DNA from: Bacillota bacterium
GTDB lineage: Bacteria > Bacillota > Clostridia > Christensenellales > Pumilibacteraceae
Length of the DNA stretch: 58,640 nt
Reading direction: 5' to 3'
Assembly (NCBI GenBank): GCA_009780135.1
Contig: WRAP01000012.1
Coordinates: forward strand, 1-58,640
This document shows positions 26,001-35,564 of the stretch, piece after piece. Under the pieces are notes generated by a model. The model had not been told where the DNA came from and searched no databases. It was given only the letters and a program-made list of their open reading frames with translations. The number at the start of each line of letters is the position of its first letter. Position 1 is the stretch's first letter. Position numbers and translations under genes: made by a program.

Positions 26001-29000
26001 TGTAATTGAGTTCACTAATTGGTTCAATGCTAACTTCTACGAAGGCTTTGCTCTTGATGCTCAAGGTAATCTTGTACGTCCTTCAACAGCTCCGGCTAAC
26101 GCTCGCTTTGGTTATCGCCTAGCAGAGTGGAATGCTTTAACTGCTCTTAGAGATAATATGATAGCGCAAATCCGTAGTCAAGGCACTTTCGAAGGTAACA
26201 ACGACTATAGATGGTATTTGCCAGAAACAGATTTTACTGTTACTTTCTTCCCAACTCATCCTGCTGACGGAACTGATCCTGCAGGCTCTCATTATTTTGG
26301 TACTCTATGGCTTGCTCAACTTAATGCTATAGAAAATCTTCAAGATATTATCAACAGAGTAAACGAAGAAGTTGAAGAAATTAACAACCTTATCGCTCAA
26401 TTAGAGCAATACAATACGGAAACTCATCAAACTCTTAATATGATTCAAATAAGAGATAGACTAAGAGACCTTATTGCACATCTTGATTATATTATTGAAG
26501 AATTCCGTAACGACCACTACTTCATGAACCCAGACTTTGGTCCTGGTCATCCGGATTTTGACAAACATTCTCCTGACTATCGTCCTTATTATTTAAATCC
26601 TTTACCGGAAGCTATTTTAGCTGGTCTAAATTTAGAAGATTTAGAAATAGCTAGAGCTAGACTTATCCAATACAATATACTTTTAGAATTATTCGACCTT
26701 AGAGCTAGAAGAATTTGGGAATTAGATAGATTCTTCGAAAACAACTTTACTAGAGAAGAATTTTACCGTGAAGGTCAACACCATTACTGGTATGACCTAG
26801 AAAACTTCTTCCATACTCTTCGTGGCAGAATCCTTAATATGTCTTTTGCTGAAGCTTGGAGTTTAGATTTAGTGTCAGATCCTGATGATTTAACTTCTGA
26901 TTTTGACACTTGGATTAGGCAAGCATTACTATATGTATATCCTCATCCATTAGGTTACGAAAGAGATGAGCTTACAGGTTTAAAAATACCTGGAACTATC
27001 AATTTCCATTCTGGTACACAAACTAGAGAAGAATGGGCTGGTCTTCGTAATCTAAGAGATATCTTTATTCCTGCTATAGAATTAAACCTAAGAGATGAAA
27101 TTATCAGAATCAACGAAATGATAGCAGCATTACCTGCTCATTGGTATGGTAGACATCTAAACAGAGCATGGCAAGATACTGCTATTGCTAACTTAACAAC
27201 TGCTATACAAGAAATTGATGATGCAATTTACGCTTGGAACAGTAACCCTGCTAATGCAGCACATCAATTGCCAATGCGTGCAATATTCTTACCTGATAAT
27301 GCAGCAGTAAACTATGGTTTCCCTCTAGGCAATCCAGATACATTCTGGGAAGCTAAACATATGTTAGACGACCTTATTGCAGAGCGTTTAGCTTATGCTC
27401 AGTTCCATGCTTTCCGTAGATTGATGACTGAGTTCAATAGACGATTTGATCCGGCTGATTACCGTGAAGAAGAGTGGGAATTACTACAAAATGCTTTAGC
27501 TGGTTATCGTAACCTTGTTTTAGGTAGTGATTACTTGCCATGGGTAGATGCTTTCCTTACTCCTTTTGTAGGTCAACCTTTCCCTCCAGCTTGGGCACCA
27601 TTTAATCATACTCCTGGTGCACAAAATCCAACTTGGATGTTTATTCCATCTGCTAACCAATATATGTCTATTACAGTAAATTGGGCTAGCACTTTCGAAA
27701 CTATTCCAAATCGTACTGAAGCTGCTGTAGAAGCTTTCTTAGCAGAATTCCACAACAGATTTACACAAGACAATCTAGAAAGAAGATGGTATTTCGAAGA
27801 TGGTGTATACTTTGAAGTTCACCGTGCAGCACAAAGAGCACAGTTATATGTTCTTCGTGACCAAGTTATTAGTTGGTTAAGAGATTCTGCTAGAACAGAC
27901 GAAGAATTATATGACTTTATCGACGCTTTACCAACTGTATTAGATACAGATTTAGAAATACAAAGATTGGTAAATGTTGGTCCAGATGAGTACGAATACC
28001 AAGATTTCCCTCTAGCTTGGTCAGATTTCCACGACATTCTTACAAATATTGATTTAGTAAATCAAGAACATTATGCAGATAGAGAAATAAGAATAGCTCT
28101 TATTAACGCTGCAATAGATGCAATGGATTTAGTAAACGATACTTTTGCTGAACTTGCTTCTGCAATCGAAGCAATAGAACTTTTAATTAGTTCTTGGCAA
28201 TATGCTCCAAGAGTTCCGGGTGCTAACCCTCATCCTCTATACATCGACTGGCCAGACACTTACGATCCTATGTACGATGGTGATGCACTACAAGATGCTA
28301 GAGATAGAAGAGACGAGCTTGGCGGCGACATGATAGATGAAAGAAATGACATTAACGATATGATAGCTGATTTAGCTGACATCTGTTATTGTGATTGCTG
28401 GTTTAACGATTTTACTACTTGTGCTTCAACTCATGGCTATACTTTAGCAGAAATTATTGATCAATTAGAAGAAGCTATCTTTGATATAATCGAAAGATAT
28501 AACGAGTGGAACTACGATAACTTCGGTCCTGGCACAGAGCCTTTAATTTGGCTTACAGGTATCAATTGGGGTCATGGTATAAACGGAGCAACTGAAGTAT
28601 TATCTTTAGTTCAACCTCCAATCAATGCTCAATTTGCTCCAGAGTATCTAAGCTATCATGTATGGAGACTTGCAGTTTATAGAGCAACAGATTATATCAA
28701 CTATAGAATTGCAGAATTAGATGATTTATTATTAACTTGGGATCTTACAGAAGAAGCTGATTTAGCAGCTTTCAGAAATGCTATCCGCGGCATAAGAGAA
28801 CTTATTGCAGTTTGGGATAGAGAGTGGCCTGAGTTCTACGAATATGTACTTGAATGGTGCGATTACGAAAATGATGATATTCTTGTTCGTGTAAATCACG
28901 ACGGTCTACATCCGTTTATGTATAAGCACATCGAGTTAGCTACTTTAGAAGCTCATTACGAAGATCTTGTAGCAGCAGCTCAAGCTGACGCTATCGCTAG

Positions 29001-32000
29001 ATTAACTATAGCTTTCGAAGAGAGATATGCTCATATTATAGATGCTGTAGATGCTATTATTGGTACTCCTACTCCTCTGCAAGCAGCTCTTAGTGCTATG
29101 TTAGCAAATTTAAGAGCAGAGTTAGCAGTTGCAGTAATGAATATAGAAGGTTTCGCATCAACTTCTAGTTGGACATTAGCTACTTTAGATGGTTATCATC
29201 CAGAAGCTGCTTCTATATTTAGTCCACCGCTAGTAGCTCCTTTCCCTGGAATTCTTATTTGGTGTATGACTCAAGAAGCCTTTATTAGCCGTAGAGTAAT
29301 GTTGCCAAGATGGAATGAAGTTGATGGTGATAATCATGGCAATAATATGCCAGCTAATTTCATGTTAGGTGGTATATGGAATGCAGATGCTCTTCTTGCT
29401 TTAGACTTTAGACTAGCTAGTCCGTTCTGGGCACCGTTTGATTGCATTATCCAATATGAAATAAGATACCTAGAAAACATAATGGATAGAGTTGCTCCTT
29501 ACGACGCTGAAGAACTAGTAGACTTAGTAGAAATTTTACATGCTCAACTAGCTATAGCTCTAGCTGCAATTGCAGGTTGGAACGGCGAAGAAGATATGCC
29601 TTCTTGGTGGCTAACATTTAATACTCCGGCAGAAGACTACAATGCTTATGCTTACCATTACGAATACCGTGATATTCTATTGCGTGCAATGAATACTGTT
29701 GAAGTTTGGGAAAGACAAGTAATTGGTCAAGCAATAAATGATGCTATAGAACGCCTAGAGGCAGAATTTGCAAGAAGATTCAGTCAAGAAGACTATCTTG
29801 CAACAGAATGGGCTCAATTACAAGGCTATCTATTAGATGAAATTCTACAAATCATTATGATTCGTGATAGAGCGACTGCTTTAGCTTATGATCCAATGAC
29901 AAACGACGGTAGTGTTTGGTTTATAAATACAAATACAAATGTACGCTATAGTCCTGGTCATCCTAATGTAATGGCAGATACTGTTCTTAATCCAAATTTA
30001 GAAGATAGAGTATTCCGTCCAGAAAATACAATAAGCGTAAATTGGGAAAGATTCCACAATGTTTATACTGCAAACCAAATAGGTGCTGATGAACTTGATA
30101 GAGCAAGAAATGCTTTATTCCAAGAATTCCTAACAATGTTTAATGCTTATTTCACACAAACAGATTATACTGTGGCAGATTGGGCAGCAATGCACCAAAC
30201 TCAAGCAATTGTAAATCTTACTCTAATTCAAATCTTAGTATTTAATGACGATCGTCAATTAGCTATTAACAGAAGTGCTCCGGCATTTAATGTTGCTACA
30301 GATATACCTTGGGAAATTTTCCACGCTGTATTAACTATAGATGAAAGAGCTGCTATACAAAATGTTATAGACTTATTATTAGCTTTAGATTTAACTGCTA
30401 ACACAAGAGATGAGTTAGGATACACTGCAGCAAGAACAGCATTCAATGCTTTAGCTACAATGGGTCAAGGCGAAATAGTTGTTTCTCATAGACTAAACGG
30501 TGGTAGTTACACAACTCCTACAGATCGTCTACAAAGAAGAAATGCAGCTCGTCAAATGTTAACAGAAAGATTTGCTCATGTTTGTGTGCCTGCTTGTGAT
30601 GCTACTTGTGAAATAGAATGGAACACAATTCCAGGCTATCTAGCTCATATCCAAATTCAAGGTGGTATTACACTTCAAGATCATATCCCTAGCGAACTTC
30701 TAGAAGATTTAGCAGATGCAGCTGATAGACTTGTTCTTATCAATGCTTTAATAGCTGAAGTAGAAGCTCTTAACCTAATGATAGCTGCACTTGCTAGCCA
30801 AACAACTATCGCAGGTTTAGAAGCTGCTATCGAAGCAATCGAAGACAGAATCGACGATTGGTCTGGTATACCATTTGGTACAGAAGCTCCTTATGTATGG
30901 AATTACGAAGCTCTTGAAGCTCAAATAGACAGACTTCTAGCTATGATGGAAGTTTACGCTATCAATGAAATGATAGCTGACCTTCAAACAGAATTAGCTA
31001 CAGGTATGGATACCGAAGATTTAAGAGATGCTATCGTAGCAATCGAAGCTCGTATTGCTGCTTGGGATGGCGAAGTAGAATTAGCTGATGTAGCTGCTTA
31101 CCTTGCTATCAATATGACAGCTCTTAATGCTATGATTGCAAGATTAGAACTTCGTGATGAAGTAGCTGCAATCAACGCTTTAATCAACGCTTTAGCAGCT
31201 ATCAATGCTGTTGCTACTTTAGAAAGTGCAATCGATGCAATCAATGCTCGTATTGCAGCTTGGGAAGGTAACGCATTTGGCAATGAAGCTCCTTATGCTC
31301 TTAACGAAGCAGAATTAGAAGCTCAAGAAGAAAGATTACAAGGCATGTTAAATGCTGCTGCAGCTCAAGTTGTAATCAACCAAATCAATGCTTTACCAGC
31401 TCCTAATGCGTTATTACCAACTCACCGCCCAGCGGTAGCAGCTGCTTATACAGCATATAATGCATTAACACCTGCTCAACAGGCTCTTGTAATTAACAGT
31501 GCAAACCTTATGGTGTTAGTACAATTACTTGCTGATATTGACGCTTTAGTAATAGCTATTGATGCTTTAGACAGACCAATTACTGTTGAAGATGCTGCTG
31601 CTATAGAAGCTGCAAGACAAGAATTCAACAGAATTGCAGCTATATTAGAAGTTCCTGGTCGTATTCAATTATTCGTTCCTAACTATCAAATTCTATTAGC
31701 TGCCGAAGTTGTAGTAGCAGATTATCTTGAAGCTACTAGAGTAGCTAGAGAAGCGGCTGTAAATCTTTTCTTAGCAGATTTTGCAGTAAGGTTTGGTAAT
31801 AACGATATGCCTCCTTTTGTAAATGGTGTTTGGAATACTTTAGTAACTATCAGAGATAACCAAGTTGCTATGATAAACCAAATGACTCAAGCTCAAGCCT
31901 TAGAATTTGCAGAGTTATTTGCTCCTGCAAATGGTCGTATGATGGCTTTTGGAATGCGTCTTAACGGAATTCCTACAGCAGATTATCTTGCTCGTCAAAT

Positions 32001-34404
32001 TGCACTTGCTCTTTTAGTTGCACATGCTCAAGAAGCTGTAACTGGAATGGGAGCAAAAGGTATTGCGGATCTGCAATATGTGTTAGCTGACTTAGCTGCT
32101 ATTATTGCTCATCATAATGCTAACAACCCAGGCTATCAAATTACTACAGCAATGCTTGTAGAGTTTGAAGGATATAGAACTCAACTACAAACTGAATTAG
32201 ATAGACAGATTTATTCTCAAAATGTAACAACTTTAGCTCAACAGGCGATCAATAACTTGTTTACAGAGTTAAGAAGTCCTCTTGTTGGAGTACTAGATGT
32301 AGAAGCACATTTACTTGCAGCATTAGCTAGTGCACAAGCAGCGGCTGATACAGCGGGTGTTATTACTGCAAATTTAGATTGGGAATTTAATCCAACAGTT
32401 AATACTCGTTTACTAGTAGAAGAATTTGTACTAGAGCGTATATACCAGTTATTAAATATGGCAGACGAGGAGCGTAATGTATACGCTGCTCAACAAGCTA
32501 TCACTGCTCTTGTAACTGCTGTTGCAGCTACTACAGGCACAACTCAACAACTTTTAGATGCTCTTAACGCGGCATATGCTCCTGATATAGAGGCACTTAT
32601 GGCTATGCCGGGTGCTGCTACACATACCTTTAATTTTGGTACTCATGCAGACTTAGCAGCTTTAAGAGCTGCAGCTAGAGCAAGAAGATTAGAGTTAGAA
32701 GCAACTAGAGCAGTTGAAAATGTAATCAATATGATTAATGCTCTGCCTAACCCTGTTACTCTTGCAGATGAAGATGCTGTTCAAGCAGCTCGTGATGCGT
32801 TTGATGCTTTAGATGAAGATATTCAACAACCTTTAGTAACTAACTATAGTATTTTAGAAGCAGCAGAAGCTAGAATAGTAGAGTTGAATGCATTAAGAAG
32901 TGCAGTTCAAGATGTAATAAATGCAATTACTGCTTTACCGGCTGCTAATGCTCTTACCTATGCAAATCGTCAAGCAGTTCAAGATGTAGTTGATGCTTTC
33001 TATGCTTTAACACCTGCTCAACGCTTAGAAGTAACTAACCGTGCAGAACTACAAACAAGACAAGATAGAATGGCATACCTAGTTGCAGCTCAAGCAGTAA
33101 TCAATATGATTAACGCATTGCCTAACCCAGTTACACTAGCTGCGGCTAATGATGTTAGTTTAGCTCGTGCGGCATATACACTTTTACCGTCAGATGCTCA
33201 TCGTGCATTAGTAACTAATATTGCAACTCTTGTAGCAGCAGAAGCAGAAATTGTACGCTTGGACGCAGTTGGAGCGGCAACAGCAGCATTTAATACAGGA
33301 TTTAACAATAGATTTGTTCAAGCAAACTTCTTTAGCGGTACTCCACATAATGATTGGGCTACTCTTACTGATTTAGCAAGCACAGAGCGTACTAGAATTT
33401 TAGCTCTAAGCACTGCTAATGCAGAAGCTTTAATTACGGCTTTAGAAGCTGGCACATATGACTGGACAGCGTTTGATGCAGTTCAAACTATAGCATCTAG
33501 AACGGCAGCCGCTAGAGAAGCTGCTGTAGTTAGATTAACTAATCAAATACAAGCTAACGCAAGAATCCAAACAGCTAATAGAAATGCTTTCCGTCAACCA
33601 CAAAGAGCAGAATTAGAAGCTCTTATTGCTGCAGAAGAAGCTCGTGTTAGAGGCTTAAATTATGCACAAGCTACTGCATATACAGCAGCTCCTACAGATG
33701 TTTGGAATGGTTTCTTAGCAGTTCTTACATCTATAGAATGGTATGAATTATTTAATAGAACAGTTGAGCAAGAAAGAGCTAATGCTATTGAAAGATTAGA
33801 AGCTCACTTTAATGCAGCATTTACTCAAGCAGATTTCCGTGCAAGCGATTGGACTGAACTTCAAAATCTACTAACAGCTCAACGCACTCCTATCAATGCT
33901 AGTACAGATATAGAATGGTTACAAAACTTTGTAGCTAGTAGCATAGATTGGGCACCGTTCCATGCAGTTCTAACAAGTGTAGCTAGATATACACAAGAAA
34001 ATACTGCTCTAGCTAGAACAGCAATTGCAAATGCTATTGCGGCAGCAAATAATGGTGCAACTGTAGCAGATGTAGAAGCAGCTCGTTCAGCTTTAGAAAC
34101 TGCTCTAAACAGACAACATGTTGTTTTAGTAGCAGCGGATTGGGCTCCTCATAATGGTCAAGTAGCACTATTTACTGCACTTCAAGATCGTATAGATTAT
34201 CTAACTCCTTCTACAGATGATGGCATTCCTGTAGCGATTGTAATCGGTATTGTTGTTGGTGTTGTTGTGCTTGCAGCTATCACATTCTTACTTCTTTGGT
34301 TCTTAGTATTCAAATCTCGTAAACAAGTTGTTTATGCAGAAGGTCAAAATCCAGAAGGCGATGATTCAGAGGAAGAACAACCAGAAGAAGATACAGCAGA
34401 ATAA
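23002..34404 (+). CDS. giant repeat surface protein (3800 residues) with C-terminal membrane anchor
   Basis: I place the start at the ATG at 23002, after AGGAG (22981-22985); a TTG at 22963 lies before that site. The signal peptide has a lysine-rich start, a hydrophobic core and a cut near QANAD. The body is acidic, alpha-helical and repetitive. Early residues hold repeats with RAxxDAIRxxLxALxxG and AFLTxEMxxxYYxPFLALEEAL. Residues about 2790-2910 and 3230-3420 hold units of the INALPNPVTLADEDAV type ending in VTNYSILEAAEARIVEL. Residues about 3550-3620 hold the DFRASDWTELQNLL type shared with the lipoprotein at 8732. Two cysteine clusters occur (DICYCDCW and HVCVPACDATCE). Residues about 3740-3770 are one membrane helix followed by FKSRK and an acidic tail, so it is anchored by a C-terminal helix and not by an LPxTG signal. 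It is probably an adhesin or surface-layer stalk; this is inference. Confidence 0.85.
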   Translation: MTKTKTKLNGLIVAMLATLLALTIAITFVSFGTSTQANADQFQGIQPAYNDAARDAEIARIQGHIMNTLDSGVIESYVFGDHNALDSRINNLGFDLLDYFLGWNNDPSNASYQMAWSDILIGPALASINEAEAREYDLRDAHYEVLFFQDAVRDLDLTAINPSDITLLTASMATLENMYANLQAHQYNYLAGSFGLVNHIDNHYRDNFYQALSRYEFLNVAQAIRAELSNLFAAVPTPSDVTWAHRTAIEDIRADLEALAAGSYQEQNAYAFLTGEMAAVYYAPFLALEQALAETPEALRYAEIARLQEFINTELASEVVEDYTFSMYAALRTTIDAVINYVDQAMTDWNSANPSVIFDATYLDFSLVYVANDRFDILEATPMVLQLFIDEVLAFNPNATTVADLTVDASWNAVQTAFNFFNNVLNATSIVNPYNSLPGVTNFLATYVDPAIMARLEAVRARENMLNAADALRVQMDALVTALEPGDVVLTDRPAIDAIRFGLNALLEGTDAQQAAHAFLTSEMFEYYYEPFLALEEALRDLVRVEVVQDIEDEFNSTGLLSELYYLDADEIYANALANLNAEIARLGAIFDALEALLDGFTMAQLHATDDLPAYMYEQYTLLNKWIEALNIAQEIVQDYVLVIPALSTVAGVNATNIRANLDTPAFMDFVYYVRAARVVIDALADINPTAEQQLNIVNANSDFETILARYLELMGFQSDSISALILALEMPRAGHPEFGADRDATMARWIYETEYAREAADAILNVYPEAAIPNLARLITIEDRLEALSVLVALLRVIQDEVHAIADLDDILVLIGTNANGDNGRIAEHHQAYLAMLASPLGQRIDQLDTLLPFIPEVVQMMVNATVTTLRNTRDVQLAINDVIETLSLPLVPDLTQDPLPPFGPFAVPAIREALAALEYLLENRLDSQGQRDFLLDILVWGEAVIVTYPSSFAPLPPSFLFVYGQLVVFNNEAEFLAGVAARQQYLIYIRNHVAREEAVIEFTNWFNANFYEGFALDAQGNLVRPSTAPANARFGYRLAEWNALTALRDNMIAQIRSQGTFEGNNDYRWYLPETDFTVTFFPTHPADGTDPAGSHYFGTLWLAQLNAIENLQDIINRVNEEVEEINNLIAQLEQYNTETHQTLNMIQIRDRLRDLIAHLDYIIEEFRNDHYFMNPDFGPGHPDFDKHSPDYRPYYLNPLPEAILAGLNLEDLEIARARLIQYNILLELFDLRARRIWELDRFFENNFTREEFYREGQHHYWYDLENFFHTLRGRILNMSFAEAWSLDLVSDPDDLTSDFDTWIRQALLYVYPHPLGYERDELTGLKIPGTINFHSGTQTREEWAGLRNLRDIFIPAIELNLRDEIIRINEMIAALPAHWYGRHLNRAWQDTAIANLTTAIQEIDDAIYAWNSNPANAAHQLPMRAIFLPDNAAVNYGFPLGNPDTFWEAKHMLDDLIAERLAYAQFHAFRRLMTEFNRRFDPADYREEEWELLQNALAGYRNLVLGSDYLPWVDAFLTPFVGQPFPPAWAPFNHTPGAQNPTWMFIPSANQYMSITVNWASTFETIPNRTEAAVEAFLAEFHNRFTQDNLERRWYFEDGVYFEVHRAAQRAQLYVLRDQVISWLRDSARTDEELYDFIDALPTVLDTDLEIQRLVNVGPDEYEYQDFPLAWSDFHDILTNIDLVNQEHYADREIRIALINAAIDAMDLVNDTFAELASAIEAIELLISSWQYAPRVPGANPHPLYIDWPDTYDPMYDGDALQDARDRRDELGGDMIDERNDINDMIADLADICYCDCWFNDFTTCASTHGYTLAEIIDQLEEAIFDIIERYNEWNYDNFGPGTEPLIWLTGINWGHGINGATEVLSLVQPPINAQFAPEYLSYHVWRLAVYRATDYINYRIAELDDLLLTWDLTEEADLAAFRNAIRGIRELIAVWDREWPEFYEYVLEWCDYENDDILVRVNHDGLHPFMYKHIELATLEAHYEDLVAAAQADAIARLTIAFEERYAHIIDAVDAIIGTPTPLQAALSAMLANLRAELAVAVMNIEGFASTSSWTLATLDGYHPEAASIFSPPLVAPFPGILIWCMTQEAFISRRVMLPRWNEVDGDNHGNNMPANFMLGGIWNADALLALDFRLASPFWAPFDCIIQYEIRYLENIMDRVAPYDAEELVDLVEILHAQLAIALAAIAGWNGEEDMPSWWLTFNTPAEDYNAYAYHYEYRDILLRAMNTVEVWERQVIGQAINDAIERLEAEFARRFSQEDYLATEWAQLQGYLLDEILQIIMIRDRATALAYDPMTNDGSVWFINTNTNVRYSPGHPNVMADTVLNPNLEDRVFRPENTISVNWERFHNVYTANQIGADELDRARNALFQEFLTMFNAYFTQTDYTVADWAAMHQTQAIVNLTLIQILVFNDDRQLAINRSAPAFNVATDIPWEIFHAVLTIDERAAIQNVIDLLLALDLTANTRDELGYTAARTAFNALATMGQGEIVVSHRLNGGSYTTPTDRLQRRNAARQMLTERFAHVCVPACDATCEIEWNTIPGYLAHIQIQGGITLQDHIPSELLEDLADAADRLVLINALIAEVEALNLMIAALASQTTIAGLEAAIEAIEDRIDDWSGIPFGTEAPYVWNYEALEAQIDRLLAMMEVYAINEMIADLQTELATGMDTEDLRDAIVAIEARIAAWDGEVELADVAAYLAINMTALNAMIARLELRDEVAAINALINALAAINAVATLESAIDAINARIAAWEGNAFGNEAPYALNEAELEAQEERLQGMLNAAAAQVVINQINALPAPNALLPTHRPAVAAAYTAYNALTPAQQALVINSANLMVLVQLLADIDALVIAIDALDRPITVEDAAAIEAARQEFNRIAAILEVPGRIQLFVPNYQILLAAEVVVADYLEATRVAREAAVNLFLADFAVRFGNNDMPPFVNGVWNTLVTIRDNQVAMINQMTQAQALEFAELFAPANGRMMAFGMRLNGIPTADYLARQIALALLVAHAQEAVTGMGAKGIADLQYVLADLAAIIAHHNANNPGYQITTAMLVEFEGYRTQLQTELDRQIYSQNVTTLAQQAINNLFTELRSPLVGVLDVEAHLLAALASAQAAADTAGVITANLDWEFNPTVNTRLLVEEFVLERIYQLLNMADEERNVYAAQQAITALVTAVAATTGTTQQLLDALNAAYAPDIEALMAMPGAATHTFNFGTHADLAALRAAARARRLELEATRAVENVINMINALPNPVTLADEDAVQAARDAFDALDEDIQQPLVTNYSILEAAEARIVELNALRSAVQDVINAITALPAANALTYANRQAVQDVVDAFYALTPAQRLEVTNRAELQTRQDRMAYLVAAQAVINMINALPNPVTLAAANDVSLARAAYTLLPSDAHRALVTNIATLVAAEAEIVRLDAVGAATAAFNTGFNNRFVQANFFSGTPHNDWATLTDLASTERTRILALSTANAEALITALEAGTYDWTAFDAVQTIASRTAAAREAAVVRLTNQIQANARIQTANRNAFRQPQRAELEALIAAEEARVRGLNYAQATAYTAAPTDVWNGFLAVLTSIEWYELFNRTVEQERANAIERLEAHFNAAFTQADFRASDWTELQNLLTAQRTPINASTDIEWLQNFVASSIDWAPFHAVLTSVARYTQENTALARTAIANAIAAANNGATVADVEAARSALETALNRQHVVLVAADWAPHNGQVALFTALQDRIDYLTPSTDDGIPVAIVIGIVVGVVVLAAITFLLLWFLVFKSRKQVVYAEGQNPEGDDSEEEQPEEDTAE

Positions 34405-34453
34405 TTTAAACTAAAAAAATATATAAGCCACAAAACTTATATATGCATTAAAT

Positions 34454-34496
34454 AAAAACACCTACAAGAAATTTCTTGTAGGTGTTTTTATTTTTT
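34454..34496 (+). terminator. terminator of the giant surface protein gene
   Basis: An 18-bp perfect palindrome (AAAAACACCTACAAGAAA and its complement) followed by ATTTTTT. It is among the strongest hairpins in the window. Confidence 0.9.
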
Positions 34497-34617
34497 AATA
34501 GCTAATAACTTGTAGAGGCTTTTTTCCAGTTTGTAAATTTATTATGACAAACCCAATTACTACCTATAGATATAGTATTATTAGCGTACCTAGTTGTCTA
34601 AACTTTACATAAAATAT

Positions 34618-34646
34618 TTGACATACTTTAATAAACTCGCTAAAAT
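34618..34646 (+). promoter_or_regulatory. promoter abutting the GNAT start codon (leaderless)
   Basis: A perfect TTGACA (34618-34623), a 17-base spacer and TAAAAT (34641-34646). The ATG at 34656 begins nine bases after the -10 box. Confidence 0.82.
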
Positions 34647-34655
34647 CTACTTGTT

Positions 34656-35117
34656 ATGCAGATAAAATCAAATATTATTGTTAGAGATTTTTTACTTTCA
34701 GATAAGGAAGCATTTTTAACCTTAGCAATCGAATTTTATAATTCCGATGCGGTATGTCATTCAATCGAAATTAAAAATATAGAACTAACCTTTGAAGCTT
34801 GCTTAAATAGAAGTCCTTACGCTAGAGGGTTTATTATTGAATATGATAGCGAACCTGCAGGTTTTGCTTTACTATCATTTATGCATTCACTAGAAGCAGG
34901 TGGTCTAGTGGTGCTGTTAGAAGATTTATATGTTAGTCAAAAGTTTAGAGGCAAAGGACTTATGAGTAAATTTTTTAAAGTACTTTTTAACGAGTATGAT
35001 AATAAGATAGCAAGATATCGCCTAGAAGTAACAAAAAATAATAAAAATGCAATAGATATTTATAAACATTACGGTTTTAGTGAATTAGAATATCTAGCGA
35101 TGGTAAAGGATTTGTAA
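34656..35117 (+). CDS. GNAT-family N-acetyltransferase
   Basis: 153 residues with the GNAT fold: beta strands around GFIIEYDSEPAGFALLSF, motif A in LLEDLYVSQKFRGKGLMSKFFKVLF (acetyl-CoA pyrophosphate loop R/Q-x-x-G-x-G/A as KFRGKGL) and motif B in YRLEVTKNNKNAIDIYKHYGF. The acceptor substrate is not predictable. It is first in an apparent operon with dtd, three bases downstream, and rtcB. The start has no Shine-Dalgarno site and fits a leaderless transcript. Confidence 0.87.
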   Translation: MQIKSNIIVRDFLLSDKEAFLTLAIEFYNSDAVCHSIEIKNIELTFEACLNRSPYARGFIIEYDSEPAGFALLSFMHSLEAGGLVVLLEDLYVSQKFRGKGLMSKFFKVLFNEYDNKIARYRLEVTKNNKNAIDIYKHYGFSELEYLAMVKDL

Positions 35118-35120
35118 TAT

Positions 35121-35564
35121 ATGAAAATAGTTCTGCAACGGGTTAATAATGCTAAAGTGGAAGTCGATGGCATAGAAGTTGGCAGTATAGCAAAAGGCTA
35201 TGTTGCTTATCTTGGAATTGCGAGTAACGACTCTAAAGCAATAGTAGAAAAGCTAGTAAATAAAATAGCTCGTCTTAGAATTTTTGCCGATGAAAATGGC
35301 AAGACTAATTTATCTGCCAGTGATGTCGGTGGTGAGATGCTTGTTGTATCGCAATTTACGCTTATGGCGGATTTAACCTCTAATCGCCCTAGTTTTTCTA
35401 AATCCGCTAAGCCTGAATATGCTAAAGAATTATACGAGCATTTTATAAATGAATGTAGGAGTAAATTTACTAAAGTAGCTACAGGACAATTTGGCTCACA
35501 TATGCATGTATTTAGTGAAGGCGACGGTCCATTTACTTTGGTATTAGAGGATATAGCTTTATGA
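35121..35564 (+). CDS. dtd: D-aminoacyl-tRNA deacylase
   Basis: 147 residues. The enzyme frees tRNA from wrongly attached D-amino acids. It matches the family along its length, from MKIVLQRVNNAKVEVDG through the active-site SQFTLMADLTSNRPSFS to the C-terminal GDGPFTLVLED. The usual NxGPxT reads GDGPFT here, a mild variation. The start is preceded by AAAGGA inside the GNAT gene, and its stop overlaps the rtcB start (ATGA), indicating coupled translation. Confidence 0.95.
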   Translation: MKIVLQRVNNAKVEVDGIEVGSIAKGYVAYLGIASNDSKAIVEKLVNKIARLRIFADENGKTNLSASDVGGEMLVVSQFTLMADLTSNRPSFSKSAKPEYAKELYEHFINECRSKFTKVATGQFGSHMHVFSEGDGPFTLVLEDIAL

